5,497 bases of DNA from Chthoniobacterales bacterium (GCA_013695925.1 JACCZO010000449.1:1-5497), one strand, 5' to 3'; shown: positions 1 through 5,497, counted from the stretch's first letter. Notes: generated by a model from the letters alone, not told the origin. Program-made: numbers and translations.

Positions 1-234
1 GTCGAAAACAAATCCGGCATTTACGCTTACGAACAACGGAGTGAAAACCTGCCCGAGCCCGACGCCAGCTTGCTCCGGAAGAACACGGCGGCCTGGAAAT
101 TCTTCCAGGCGCAGCCGCCTTCCTACCGCAAGACGATCGGATGGTGGGTCACCAGCGCGAAGCAGGCCGAAACACGGCGCCGACGGCTCGAAAAACTGAT
201 CGCGGCCTCGGCCGCCGGCCGCCGCCTGCGCTGA
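1..234 (+). CDS. YdeI/OmpD-associated (OmdA) family protein, C-terminal part
   Basis: The first frame is open from base 1 and ends at TGA 232-234, giving the last 77 residues of a protein whose start lies outside the window. The stretch AAWKFFQAQPPSYRKT, followed by WWVTSAKQAETRRRRL and a final AASAAGRRLR, matches what I know of the C-terminal region of the YdeI/OmdA family (Bacteriocin-protection, YdeI or OmpD-associated). In that family an aromatic 'FFxAQPPxYRRT' block precedes a helix of the form 'SAKxxETRxRRL' and an 'SAAGRR' end. The family is cytoplasmic and of poorly defined function; the name comes from enterobacterial members linked to stress and peptide resistance. The gene appears complete at its 3' end. 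No frameshift is seen. A hairpin begins three bases after the stop. The family call is from recall of the motif, not from a search. Confidence 0.8.
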   Translation, partial: VENKSGIYAYEQRSENLPEPDASLLRKNTAAWKFFQAQPPSYRKTIGWWVTSAKQAETRRRRLEKLIAASAAGRRLR

Positions 235-236
235 AA

Positions 237-272
237 CCGCCGCCCTTCATCATTCCGGTTGAAGGGATGCGG
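237..272 (+). terminator. Interrupted 10-bp hairpin between ydeI-like gene and propeller gene
   Basis: CCGC (237-240) and CCCTTC (243-248) pair with GAAGGG (261-266) and GCGG (269-272). This makes a 4+6 bp stem with a symmetric 2x2 internal loop (CG opposite AT) and a 12-base loop. It starts three bases after the upstream stop and ends 20 bases before the next ATG. There is no T-run after it, so it is not a canonical intrinsic terminator. It could also be a leader structure of the downstream gene. The 11-base odd palindrome GGAACAGTTCC (271-281) overlaps its right foot. Confidence 0.3.
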
Positions 273-292
273 AACAGTTCCAAACTACGCCA

Positions 293-3200
293 ATGCTCCC
301 ATCTTCTCGGCACGCCGCGCGCGTGCTGCTCTCCGGTCTGCTCGCTGCCAGCCTCCTCATTGGCCTAACGACTGCGGCTGAGTCGCAGTCGCCCGGGCCG
401 AAACCAAAGAAATCCGAGGCGGCGCCGGAGACGGCCGTGTTCTCCAACACCAGCCCGGCGCCCTCGCCGGCCCGGGCGACGGAGACGCAGAGCGCAAAGA
501 AGACCCAGTTCGACGAGAAACTCTGGAGCGGCATGAATTGGCGCGAGGTCGGGCCCTTCCGCGGTGGCCGCGCGATCGCGATCGAGGGCGTGCCAGATGA
601 ACCGAACACATATTACTTCGGCGGTGTCGCCGGTGGTGTTTGGAAAACGACCGATGGCGGCGCGAATTGGAAGCCGATCTTCGACAAGCAGCGCACCACT
701 TCATCGATCGGTGCCATCGCGGTCGCGCCGAACGATCACAACACGATCTACGCCGGAGCCGGAGAGTCGGCGTTGCGCGGCAACATCACCTACGGCGACG
801 GCGTTTATAAATCGGTCGATGGCGGCCGCAACTGGCGCAACGTCGGCTTGAAAGACACCCGCCACATCGGCGCGCTCATCGTTCATCCGGATAATCCCGA
901 CATCGTTTTCGTCGCCGCGGTCGGCCATGCCTACGGGCCCAACGCCGAGCGCGGCATTTTCCGCACGACCGATGGCGGCAAGAGCTGGACGAAAGTTTTG
1001 TTCAAAGACGAAGACACCGGCGCGATCGACGTCGTCTTCGATCCGCATAATCCAAGCACGCTTTTCGCCGCGCTTTGGCAAGTGCGCCGGCAGCCGTGGT
1101 TTCTCTCCAGCGGCGGCGAGGGTAGCGGACTCTACCGCTCGACCGATGGCGGCACGACCTGGCAGGAATTAAAGGGGCACGGACTGCCGGAAAGCATTCT
1201 TGGCCGGATCGGGGTGACCGTTTCGGGCGCGGATTCCGATCGCATCTATGCCATCATCGAGGCGAAGGAAGGCGGTATCTTTCGCTCGGAAGACGGCGGC
1301 GATACCTGGGAGAAAATCAACGACGACCTTCGCTTCCGGCAGCGGGCCTGGTATTTCAGTAAAGTCTACGCCGACCCGCGCGCGGTCGATACGCTCTATG
1401 TCTTGAACACCGGCCTCTTCCGCTCGGTCGATGGCGGCAAGACTTTCAAACTCCTCCCGGCGCGTCACGGCGATCACCACGGGCTCTGGATTGATCCGAA
1501 GAATCCGAATCGGATCGGGAACGCGAACGATGGCGGCGGCAGTGTCTCGATCGATGGTGGCGAGACCTGGTCGACTTTGAATAATCAGCCGACCGCGCAG
1601 TTCTACCACGTCGCGGTCGACAACGCGTTTCCATATCACATCTACGGCGCGCAGCAGGACAACTCGAACGTCGGAATTGCGAGCCGGGGCGAGAGTGGGG
1701 TAATCGGGCGCGAAGATTGGTTCCAGGCCGGTGGCGGCGAATGCGGTTTCGTTGTGCCGGATCCGCGCGATTGGCACATCATTTATTCAAACAACGAGGG
1801 GTTCATTACCCGCTACGACAAATCCAAGGAGCTATACCAGGACGTAAGCGTCTGGCCGCTCGATAACTCCGGCCACGGTGCGGAAGACCTGAAGCACCGC
1901 TTCCAATGGATCTCGCCGTTGTTCCTCTCGCCCCATAACCCCGACACGATCTACACCGCCGGAGAAGCGGTTTTCAGATCGACCGACCAGGGACATAGCT
2001 GGACGGCGATCAGCGAAGACCTCACCCGCAACGACAAGAGCAAACAAAAGCCGAGCGGCGGCCCGATCCAGAACGACATCACGAGCGTCGAGTATTACGA
2101 CACCATCTTCGCGCTCGCGGAATCGCCGGTGAAAAAGGGATTGCTTTGGGCCGGGACGGACGACGGCCTGCTCCACGTCACGACCGACGACGGCGCGACC
2201 TGGCAGCGGGTCACGCCGAACATGCCGGAGTGGAGTCACGTCAGCCTGATCGATCCCTCGCATTTCGATGCCGCCATCGCCTACGTCGCGGTCGATCGCC
2301 ATCGCCTCGATGATTTCAAGCCCTATATCTTCAGGACTAACGACACTGGCCGGAACTGGACCGCAATCGCGAACGGGATTCCGGAAGGCGCCTATGTGCG
2401 CGCGGTGCGGGAAGATCCGAAGCGGCGGGGTCTTCTCTACGCGGGCACCGAACTGGGCGTTTATGTTTCATTCGACGACGGCGGGCATTGGCAGCCGCTG
2501 CAGTTGAACCTGCCTACCTCGCCAATTCACGATCTGGTGGTGAAAGATGACGATCTCGTCGTCGCGACGCACGGCCGCTCCTTCTGGGTGCTCGACGACG
2601 TCACGCCGCTCCGCCAGGTCACCGACCAGGTCGCACAGGCGGAGATGAAACTCTACGCGCCGCAGACCGCCTACCGTCTCCATTACCCGGAGGAAATCGA
2701 TTCCCGGCAGCCAGTCGGGACGAACCCGCCTTCTGGCGCAATCATCAACTATTATTTCAAGGACGCGCCGCAGGGCGAAGTGACGCTGGAGATTCTCGAC
2801 GCGCAGGGCAAAATCATCCGGCACCTCTCGAGCGAGGAGAAGAAGGAAGAAGAGCAGCCGCCCGAGTGGCCCGACCAAGTGGAAGCACCGAAAACCATTC
2901 CCGCTAAAGAAGGGATGAATCGTTTCGCCTGGGACCTGCGCTACGAGCACCCCGTGCTGACGCCCGGCACGTTCTATTATGGAAGCGGCCCGCGCGGGAC
3001 ACTCGCTTTACCCGGCGCTTATCAGGTCCGCCTAACGACTAACGGCAAAAGCGAAACCGCACCGCTCCAGCTCGCTATGGATCCACGCCTGCAAGGCGCC
3101 GAGGAAGGAATTCGGAAATCATTTGAGCTCTCCCTGAAGGTGAACGAGCGCTTCTCGCAGTTGCACCAGGCGATCAACGAAATCCGCGAAACCAAGTCGC

Positions 3201-3673
3201 AGCTCGATTCGTTCCGCAAACATGCCGCGGAGGAGACGCGCCTCAAACCCGCGCTCGACGCCGCCGACGAGATGGAAAAGAAAATGTCGGCCGTGGAGGA
3301 GAAGCTGCTCCAGGTCAACATGAAGAGCTCGGAAGGAAATCTCGTTTACCCGAACCAGTTGAATGAAGAGTTTTACACCTTCAGCAAGGTGATTGAAGCG
3401 GACGCCGCGCCGACCGAGCCTCAGCTTGAAGTGTTTAAGATGCTGGATGGCCGGCTTGAGGAACAGTTGAAAGCCTGGGCTCAGATCAAGAGTGAAGAGG
3501 TGCCGAAAGTGAACGGCTTGATCAAACAGGCCGACCTGCCCGCGCTGACTGTCGCGGAAGCAGCCAAGCCTGCACCGGCCCCCGCCGCCGTGGCGTCCCC
3601 GACACCGACCATTCCGATTCTGCCTAACGAATCGAAGCCGCCGGCCATTCCGACCGCGAGTCCGCCGCGCTAG
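293..3673 (+). CDS. Exported Asp-box (BNR/VPS10-like) beta-propeller protein, 1126 aa
   Basis: The first 29 residues form a signal peptide: Arg/His near the start, a hydrophobic core at about 11-25, and a likely cut after TTAA (residue 29). A low-complexity Ser/Pro/Ala linker follows to about residue 65. The body carries about eleven Asp-box motifs of the S/T-x-D-x-G-x-x-W type, starting near residues 119 (TTDGGANW), 174, 225, 283, 332, 377, 418, 561 (STDQGHSW), 629 (TTDDGATW), 680 and 724. Asp-boxes are beta-hairpin turns of beta-propellers in sialidases, GH74 enzymes and VPS10/sortilin domains. A conserved-looking THGRSFWVLDD block (from 759) closes the propeller. After it come a beta-sandwich-like segment (about 820-925), a charged helical, probably coiled-coil region (about 930-1070) and a Pro/Ala-rich tail (about 1088-1126). 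Proteins of this layout are often annotated as 'glycosyl hydrolase, BNR repeat', but I see no proven catalytic residues, so enzyme activity is uncertain; binding is equally likely. No LPxTG, PEP-CTERM or lipobox is seen. The ATG at 293 is chosen because it places the signal peptide at the N-terminus; there is no good Shine-Dalgarno. Confidence 0.9.
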   Translation: MLPSSRHAARVLLSGLLAASLLIGLTTAAESQSPGPKPKKSEAAPETAVFSNTSPAPSPARATETQSAKKTQFDEKLWSGMNWREVGPFRGGRAIAIEGVPDEPNTYYFGGVAGGVWKTTDGGANWKPIFDKQRTTSSIGAIAVAPNDHNTIYAGAGESALRGNITYGDGVYKSVDGGRNWRNVGLKDTRHIGALIVHPDNPDIVFVAAVGHAYGPNAERGIFRTTDGGKSWTKVLFKDEDTGAIDVVFDPHNPSTLFAALWQVRRQPWFLSSGGEGSGLYRSTDGGTTWQELKGHGLPESILGRIGVTVSGADSDRIYAIIEAKEGGIFRSEDGGDTWEKINDDLRFRQRAWYFSKVYADPRAVDTLYVLNTGLFRSVDGGKTFKLLPARHGDHHGLWIDPKNPNRIGNANDGGGSVSIDGGETWSTLNNQPTAQFYHVAVDNAFPYHIYGAQQDNSNVGIASRGESGVIGREDWFQAGGGECGFVVPDPRDWHIIYSNNEGFITRYDKSKELYQDVSVWPLDNSGHGAEDLKHRFQWISPLFLSPHNPDTIYTAGEAVFRSTDQGHSWTAISEDLTRNDKSKQKPSGGPIQNDITSVEYYDTIFALAESPVKKGLLWAGTDDGLLHVTTDDGATWQRVTPNMPEWSHVSLIDPSHFDAAIAYVAVDRHRLDDFKPYIFRTNDTGRNWTAIANGIPEGAYVRAVREDPKRRGLLYAGTELGVYVSFDDGGHWQPLQLNLPTSPIHDLVVKDDDLVVATHGRSFWVLDDVTPLRQVTDQVAQAEMKLYAPQTAYRLHYPEEIDSRQPVGTNPPSGAIINYYFKDAPQGEVTLEILDAQGKIIRHLSSEEKKEEEQPPEWPDQVEAPKTIPAKEGMNRFAWDLRYEHPVLTPGTFYYGSGPRGTLALPGAYQVRLTTNGKSETAPLQLAMDPRLQGAEEGIRKSFELSLKVNERFSQLHQAINEIRETKSQLDSFRKHAAEETRLKPALDAADEMEKKMSAVEEKLLQVNMKSSEGNLVYPNQLNEEFYTFSKVIEADAAPTEPQLEVFKMLDGRLEEQLKAWAQIKSEEVPKVNGLIKQADLPALTVAEAAKPAPAPAAVASPTPTIPILPNESKPPAIPTASPPR
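363..371 (+). repeat. GCCTAACGA motif, copy 1
   Basis: Exact nonamer inside the signal-peptide codons of the propeller gene, read as Gly24-Leu25(CTA)-Thr26(ACG)-Thr27. It is one of seven octamer CCTAACGA matches in the window. Confidence 0.75.
3030..3038 (+). repeat. GCCTAACGA motif, copy 2
   Basis: Exact nonamer in the beta-sandwich part of the propeller protein, read as Arg913-Leu914(CTA)-Thr915(ACG)-Thr916. A partial second copy, CTAACG, follows at once at 3039-3044. Confidence 0.75.
3622..3630 (+). repeat. GCCTAACGA motif, copy 3
   Basis: Exact nonamer in the Pro-rich tail of the propeller protein, in a different frame from copies 1 and 2, read as Leu1110-Pro1111-Asn1112-Glu1113. It lies between two direct copies of CCATTCCGA (3609-3617 and 3645-3653). 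Confidence 0.75.
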
Positions 3674-3681
3674 CCTAACGA
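3673..3681 (+). repeat. GCCTAACGA motif, copy 4, at the stop codon
   Basis: Exact nonamer whose first G is the last base of the TAG stop (3671-3673) of the propeller gene. It lies 51 bases from copy 3 and opens the structured intergenic segment. Confidence 0.75.
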
Positions 3682-3697
3682 ACGGTCGGGAAAGTTT

Positions 3698-3714
3698 CGT
3701 CACCGCGGGTGACG
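3698..3714 (+). terminator. Hairpin downstream of propeller gene, candidate terminator
   Basis: CGTCACC (3698-3704) and GGTGACG (3708-3714) form a perfect 7-bp stem with a GCG loop, 24 bases after the TAG stop. No T-run follows (the next bases are TAGAGG), so it is not a classic intrinsic terminator. It may instead stabilise the 3' end of the transcript or be part of the intergenic repeat. Confidence 0.4.
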
Positions 3715-3771
3715 TAGAGGCGAGCGCGCGCGTTCCCTCGCCCGCCGCCGCGAGGATGATCTTCGAAATGG

Positions 3772-3798
3772 ACTTTGTGACCTTTGTCTGCTTCGTGC
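3772..3798. repeat. Three degenerate 9-bp tandem units
   Basis: The units ACTTTGTGA, CCTTTGTCT and GCTTCGTGC follow each other without gaps and share the core CTTyGTs. Read on the - strand they give an AAAG/ACAAAGG-like pattern of the kind I recall in intergenic regions of several phyla; that link is from memory. The array is enclosed by the 8-bp inverted repeat at 3754-3761 and 3799-3806. Confidence 0.5.
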
Positions 3799-3829
3799 GA
3801 TCATCCAGCGACAGCCGCCAGTATTTGCG

Positions 3830-4747
3830 ATGAGTCATAGCCACAACCACGAAACCGATTTTGGCCGCGCCTTTGCCATCGGCGTCGTGCTCAACACCGG
3901 CTTCATCATCGCCGAAGTCGTTTTCGGTCTCTTCAGCCATTCCCTCTCGCTCCTCGCCGATGCGGGTCACAACCTGAGCGACGTCATGGGCCTGCTCCTG
4001 GCCTGGGCCGCGAGCAATCTCGCCCGGCGCAGCCCGACCGAGCGTTTCACCTACGGCCTCCGCCGCACCTCCGTCCTCGCGGCACTCTTTAACGCCATCC
4101 TGCTTCTCGTGAGCATTGGAGCCATCGCCTGGGAAGCGATCCGGCGCATTCGTCAACCGGAGCCGGTCCTCGGTCAGACCATGATCTGGGTCGCCGCCGC
4201 CGGCGTGGTCATCAACGGCATTACCGCCTGGATGTTTGCCCGCGGCCGGAAAGGCGATCTCAACATCCGTGGCGCATTCCTTCACATGACGGCGGACGCG
4301 GGGGTCTCGGCCGGCGTAGCCGTCGCGGGCGTGGTTATTCTGCAGACGGGCTGGGCGCTGATCGATCCGATCAGCAGTCTCGTCATTGTCGTCATCATTC
4401 TCATTGGCACCTGGGGCCTGTTGCGCGACTCGATCAACCTCGTGCTCGACGCCGTCCCGCGCGGGATCGATCCCGGAGCGGTGAAGGAATTCCTCGAGCA
4501 ACTTCCCGGCGTCGCGGCTATTCATCATCTCCACGTCTGGGGCTTGAGCACGACCGAGACGGCCTGCACCGCGCATGTCGTGAAACAGGAGCCGCAGCTC
4601 GACGACAAACTCCTCAAGACGATCGCGCACGAATTGCACGAGCGTTTCGGGATCGAACACACCACGATCCAGTTCGAGCTTTGCGTCGGCGAAGATTGCC
4701 CGACCGAACACGAGGTGCACGCCCCCGAGGAGCACGCGCACCAGTGA
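3830..4747 (+). CDS. Cation diffusion facilitator family transporter (CzcD/ZitB-like, probably zinc)
   Basis: This 305-residue inner-membrane protein should export Zn2+ (and perhaps Co2+ or Cd2+) from the cytoplasm in exchange for protons. The N-terminus is short and His-bearing (MSHSHNHE). Six membrane segments are visible at about 13-33, 38-58, 80-102, 116-135, 150-172 and 178-196. The intramembrane metal site of the zinc CDF subgroup is intact: H47-x3-D51 in segment 2 (in LADAGHNLSD) and H152-x3-D156 in segment 5 (in LHMTADAGVS). The cytoplasmic C-terminal domain carries the usual HHLHVWGLS (232-240) and ends in a Cys/His-rich stretch with C285, C290 and four to five His, which may bind metal. 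The length is normal for the family. The ATG at 3830 fits the family start, although no Shine-Dalgarno is visible. Its TGA overlaps the GTG of the next gene. Metal specificity is inferred from the HxxxD pairs, not proven; no metal-responsive operator is evident upstream. Confidence 0.93.
   Translation: MSHSHNHETDFGRAFAIGVVLNTGFIIAEVVFGLFSHSLSLLADAGHNLSDVMGLLLAWAASNLARRSPTERFTYGLRRTSVLAALFNAILLLVSIGAIAWEAIRRIRQPEPVLGQTMIWVAAAGVVINGITAWMFARGRKGDLNIRGAFLHMTADAGVSAGVAVAGVVILQTGWALIDPISSLVIVVIILIGTWGLLRDSINLVLDAVPRGIDPGAVKEFLEQLPGVAAIHHLHVWGLSTTETACTAHVVKQEPQLDDKLLKTIAHELHERFGIEHTTIQFELCVGEDCPTEHEVHAPEEHAHQ
4727..4732 (+). promoter_or_regulatory. Shine-Dalgarno for the nucleotidyltransferase GTG start
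   Basis: GAGGAG lies 11 bases before the GTG at 4744, inside the end of the transporter gene. It supports the GTG start over the upstream in-frame ATG at 4681, and points to coupled translation. Confidence 0.5.
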
Positions 4748-5460
4748 GCATCCCCATCACCAAAGCCGTCCTGCTCGCCGCCGGCCGCGGCACCCGCATG
4801 CGCGACCTCACGAATGACCTTCCCAAGCCGATGATTGCGGTCCGGGGCAAACCGATTCTCCAGCACATCATCGAGGGCCTGCGCGGCGCGGGCGTGAACC
4901 GGCTCTTCATCATCGTCGGCTGGCGCGCCGAAGTCGTTAGGCAAACGTTCCGCGACGGCGCGAGCCTCGGCGTGGCGATCGAATACGCCACCCAGGTCGT
5001 GCAGGATGGCACAGGCAGAGTGGTGGAGCTGGCGCGCGACTTTGCCGGAGAAGACCCGTTCGTCCTGAGCTACGGCGATATCATCGTCGAGCCCTCGAAT
5101 TACTCGCGCCTAACGAGTCTGGAAAATGGCACCGAGGCGATCGTCACGGTCAAGCAGAGTGAAGATGTAAGCAAAGGCGGCGCTGTTTTCGTTAACGAGC
5201 ATTTCGAGCTCATCGACCTGCGCGAAAAGCCCCAACCTGGCGAGGCGACCAGCCCGTGGTATAACGCCGGGATCTACGCCTTTCGCCCGAGCGTTTTCGA
5301 TTTCACCGCCCGGCTCGAGCGCTCGCCCCGGGGCGAGTTTGAGCTCACCGATGCCATCCGCGCTCTCGCCCAATCGGGCAAAAAAGTGCAGGCGCTCGAG
5401 CTCAGCGGCGATTGGGCCGACGTGCGCGACCCGGAGATTCTCGCCCAGCTGAATCGTTAG
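4744..5460 (+). CDS. Sugar-phosphate nucleotidyltransferase (NTP_transferase family), 238 aa
   Basis: It is expected to transfer a nucleotide from an NTP to a sugar 1-phosphate, or to a related phosphorylated small molecule, releasing pyrophosphate in the cytoplasm. The N-terminal signature is complete: LLAAGRGTRMRDLT (10-23) with the PKPM block (27-30) carrying the phosphate-binding lysine. Other family marks are QDGTGRVVELA (87-97) at the base-recognition loop, YGDIIVE (110-116) with the metal-binding Asp112, LREKP (159-163), YNAGIYAF (173-180), ELTDAI (200-205) and GDWADVRDP (222-230). There is no C-terminal left-handed beta-helix, so it is the short single-domain form, as in RmlA-like or MurNAc/heptose-1-P enzymes; the exact sugar and nucleotide cannot be told. 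GTG 4744 is chosen because the signature then begins at a normal distance from the N-terminus, the GTGA overlaps the transporter's stop and GAGGAG precedes it. An upstream ATG at 4681 would add 21 Arg-rich residues unlike the family. Confidence 0.88.
   Translation: MSIPITKAVLLAAGRGTRMRDLTNDLPKPMIAVRGKPILQHIIEGLRGAGVNRLFIIVGWRAEVVRQTFRDGASLGVAIEYATQVVQDGTGRVVELARDFAGEDPFVLSYGDIIVEPSNYSRLTSLENGTEAIVTVKQSEDVSKGGAVFVNEHFELIDLREKPQPGEATSPWYNAGIYAFRPSVFDFTARLERSPRGEFELTDAIRALAQSGKKVQALELSGDWADVRDPEILAQLNR
4934..4942 (-). repeat. GCCTAACGA motif, copy 5 (- strand)
   Basis: TCGTTAGGC on the + strand, inside the nucleotidyltransferase gene, read as Val64-Val65-Arg66(AGG)-Gln67. It is an exact nonamer on the - strand. 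Confidence 0.75.
5108..5116 (+). repeat. GCCTAACGA motif, copy 6
   Basis: Exact nonamer inside the nucleotidyltransferase gene, read as Arg122-Leu123(CTA)-Thr124(ACG)-Ser125, the same frame and codons as copies 1 and 2. Confidence 0.75.
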
Positions 5461-5461
5461 G
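5454..5461 (-). repeat. CCTAACGA motif, copy 7 (- strand), spanning a stop codon
   Basis: TCGTTAGG on the + strand contains the TAG stop of the nucleotidyltransferase. On the - strand it contains TAA, which would end the possible convergent gene. It lacks the outer G of the nonamer (T at 5462 on the + strand). Confidence 0.75.
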
Positions 5462-5497
5462 TAATCTCGTCGGCCGTCTCGTCCTCGGGCGCTTCCT
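5457..5497 (-). CDS. Possible C-terminal end of a convergent gene, partial
   Basis: On the - strand the frame ending at TAA (complement of 5457-5459) is open to the window edge and reads EAPEDETADEIT. This acidic, Glu/Asp/Ala-rich end is typical of a protein tail. The stop overlaps the TAG of the + strand nucleotidyltransferase by three bases (5457-5459 against 5458-5460, sharing two), a tail-to-tail arrangement. Only 12 full codons are visible, so neither the gene nor its function can be confirmed. Confidence 0.35.
   Translation of the reverse strand, partial: EAPEDETADEIT

Larger units (their letters stand above)
3674..3829. other. Structured intergenic segment, possible dispersed repeat
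   Basis: This 156-base gap contains, in order, a CCTAACGA copy, a perfect 7-bp hairpin (3698-3714), a very GC-rich tract, and the inverted repeat GGATGATC (3754-3761) / GATCATCC (3799-3806), whose loop holds three 9-bp tandem units. I see no clear gene, promoter box or Shine-Dalgarno. The combination resembles short interspersed repeats found between genes in several GC-rich phyla. That it is repeated elsewhere in this genome is inference and cannot be shown from one window. Confidence 0.4.

Noticed and set aside
259..287. Possible promoter (TTGAAG at 259 and AAACTA at 282)
   Set aside because: The spacing is about right but the -10 match is poor and the -35 lies within the hairpin arm; not supportable.
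573..584. Perfect 12-base palindrome CGATCGCGATCG
   Set aside because: It lies in codons for Ala-Ile-Ala-Ile in a GC-rich gene and occurs once, so it is probably by chance.
648..1560. Repeated DNA word CGATGGCGGC in the propeller gene
   Set aside because: It encodes the Asp-Gly-Gly of the Asp-boxes and is explained by the protein repeat, unlike CCTAACGA.
1169..2302. Long - strand open frames inside the propeller gene
   Set aside because: The + strand protein has clear Asp-box motifs throughout; the antisense frames have none and reflect codon bias.
3719..3742. GGCGAG/CTCGCC 6-bp inverted repeat with a 12-base loop
   Set aside because: It is short, in a tract made mostly of C and G, and likely to arise by chance.
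3119..4741. A 540-codon open frame on the - strand
   Set aside because: It runs opposite the end of the propeller gene, the gap and the whole transporter gene. Its translation is low-complexity and Arg/Gly/Asp-rich with no recognisable domain, as expected of an antisense frame in GC-rich DNA.
4681..4743. Upstream ATG start for the nucleotidyltransferase
   Set aside because: It would add 21 Arg-rich residues encoded by another frame of the transporter gene; the GTG at 4744 fits the family N-terminus and has a Shine-Dalgarno.

Overview
The window is GC-rich bacterial chromosomal DNA. It is densely coded on the + strand, with short gaps and no RNA gene, transposase, phage gene or CRISPR array that I can see. 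High GC, a very large secreted Asp-box (BNR) beta-propeller protein, weak or absent Shine-Dalgarno sequences and a YdeI/OmdA-type protein fit a soil-type bacterium. Verrucomicrobiota or Acidobacteriota are my best guesses, with a lean to Verrucomicrobiota, but this is inference because no phylogenetic marker is present.

Layout: (1) bases 1-234 hold the 3' end of a YdeI/OmdA-family gene. (2) A 58-base gap contains an interrupted hairpin. (3) Bases 293-3673 encode a 1126-residue exported beta-propeller protein with about eleven Asp-box motifs, a beta-sandwich-like segment, a helical region and a Pro/Ala-rich tail. (4) A 156-base gap holds a 7-bp-stem hairpin, three degenerate 9-bp tandem units and an 8-bp inverted repeat, and looks like a dispersed intergenic repeat. 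(5) Bases 3830-4747 encode a Zn-type cation diffusion facilitator. (6) Bases 4744-5460 encode a sugar-phosphate nucleotidyltransferase that starts on a GTG overlapping the transporter's stop, so the two are probably co-translated. (7) The last 41 bases may be the acidic C-terminal end of a convergent gene on the - strand.

The genes do not form one obvious pathway. The transporter and nucleotidyltransferase are physically coupled but have no obvious functional link. The propeller protein seems to be its own unit, set off by hairpins on both sides.

The most unusual signal is not a gene. The octamer CCTAACGA (mostly as the nonamer GCCTAACGA) occurs seven times on the two strands in 5.5 kb, where about 0.1-0.2 would be expected by chance. 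The copies lie in different reading frames, inside three genes, in a signal peptide, next to one stop codon and across another. This distribution suggests a DNA-level signal, such as an uptake-sequence-like, Chi-like or modification motif, or the footprint of a small dispersed element.
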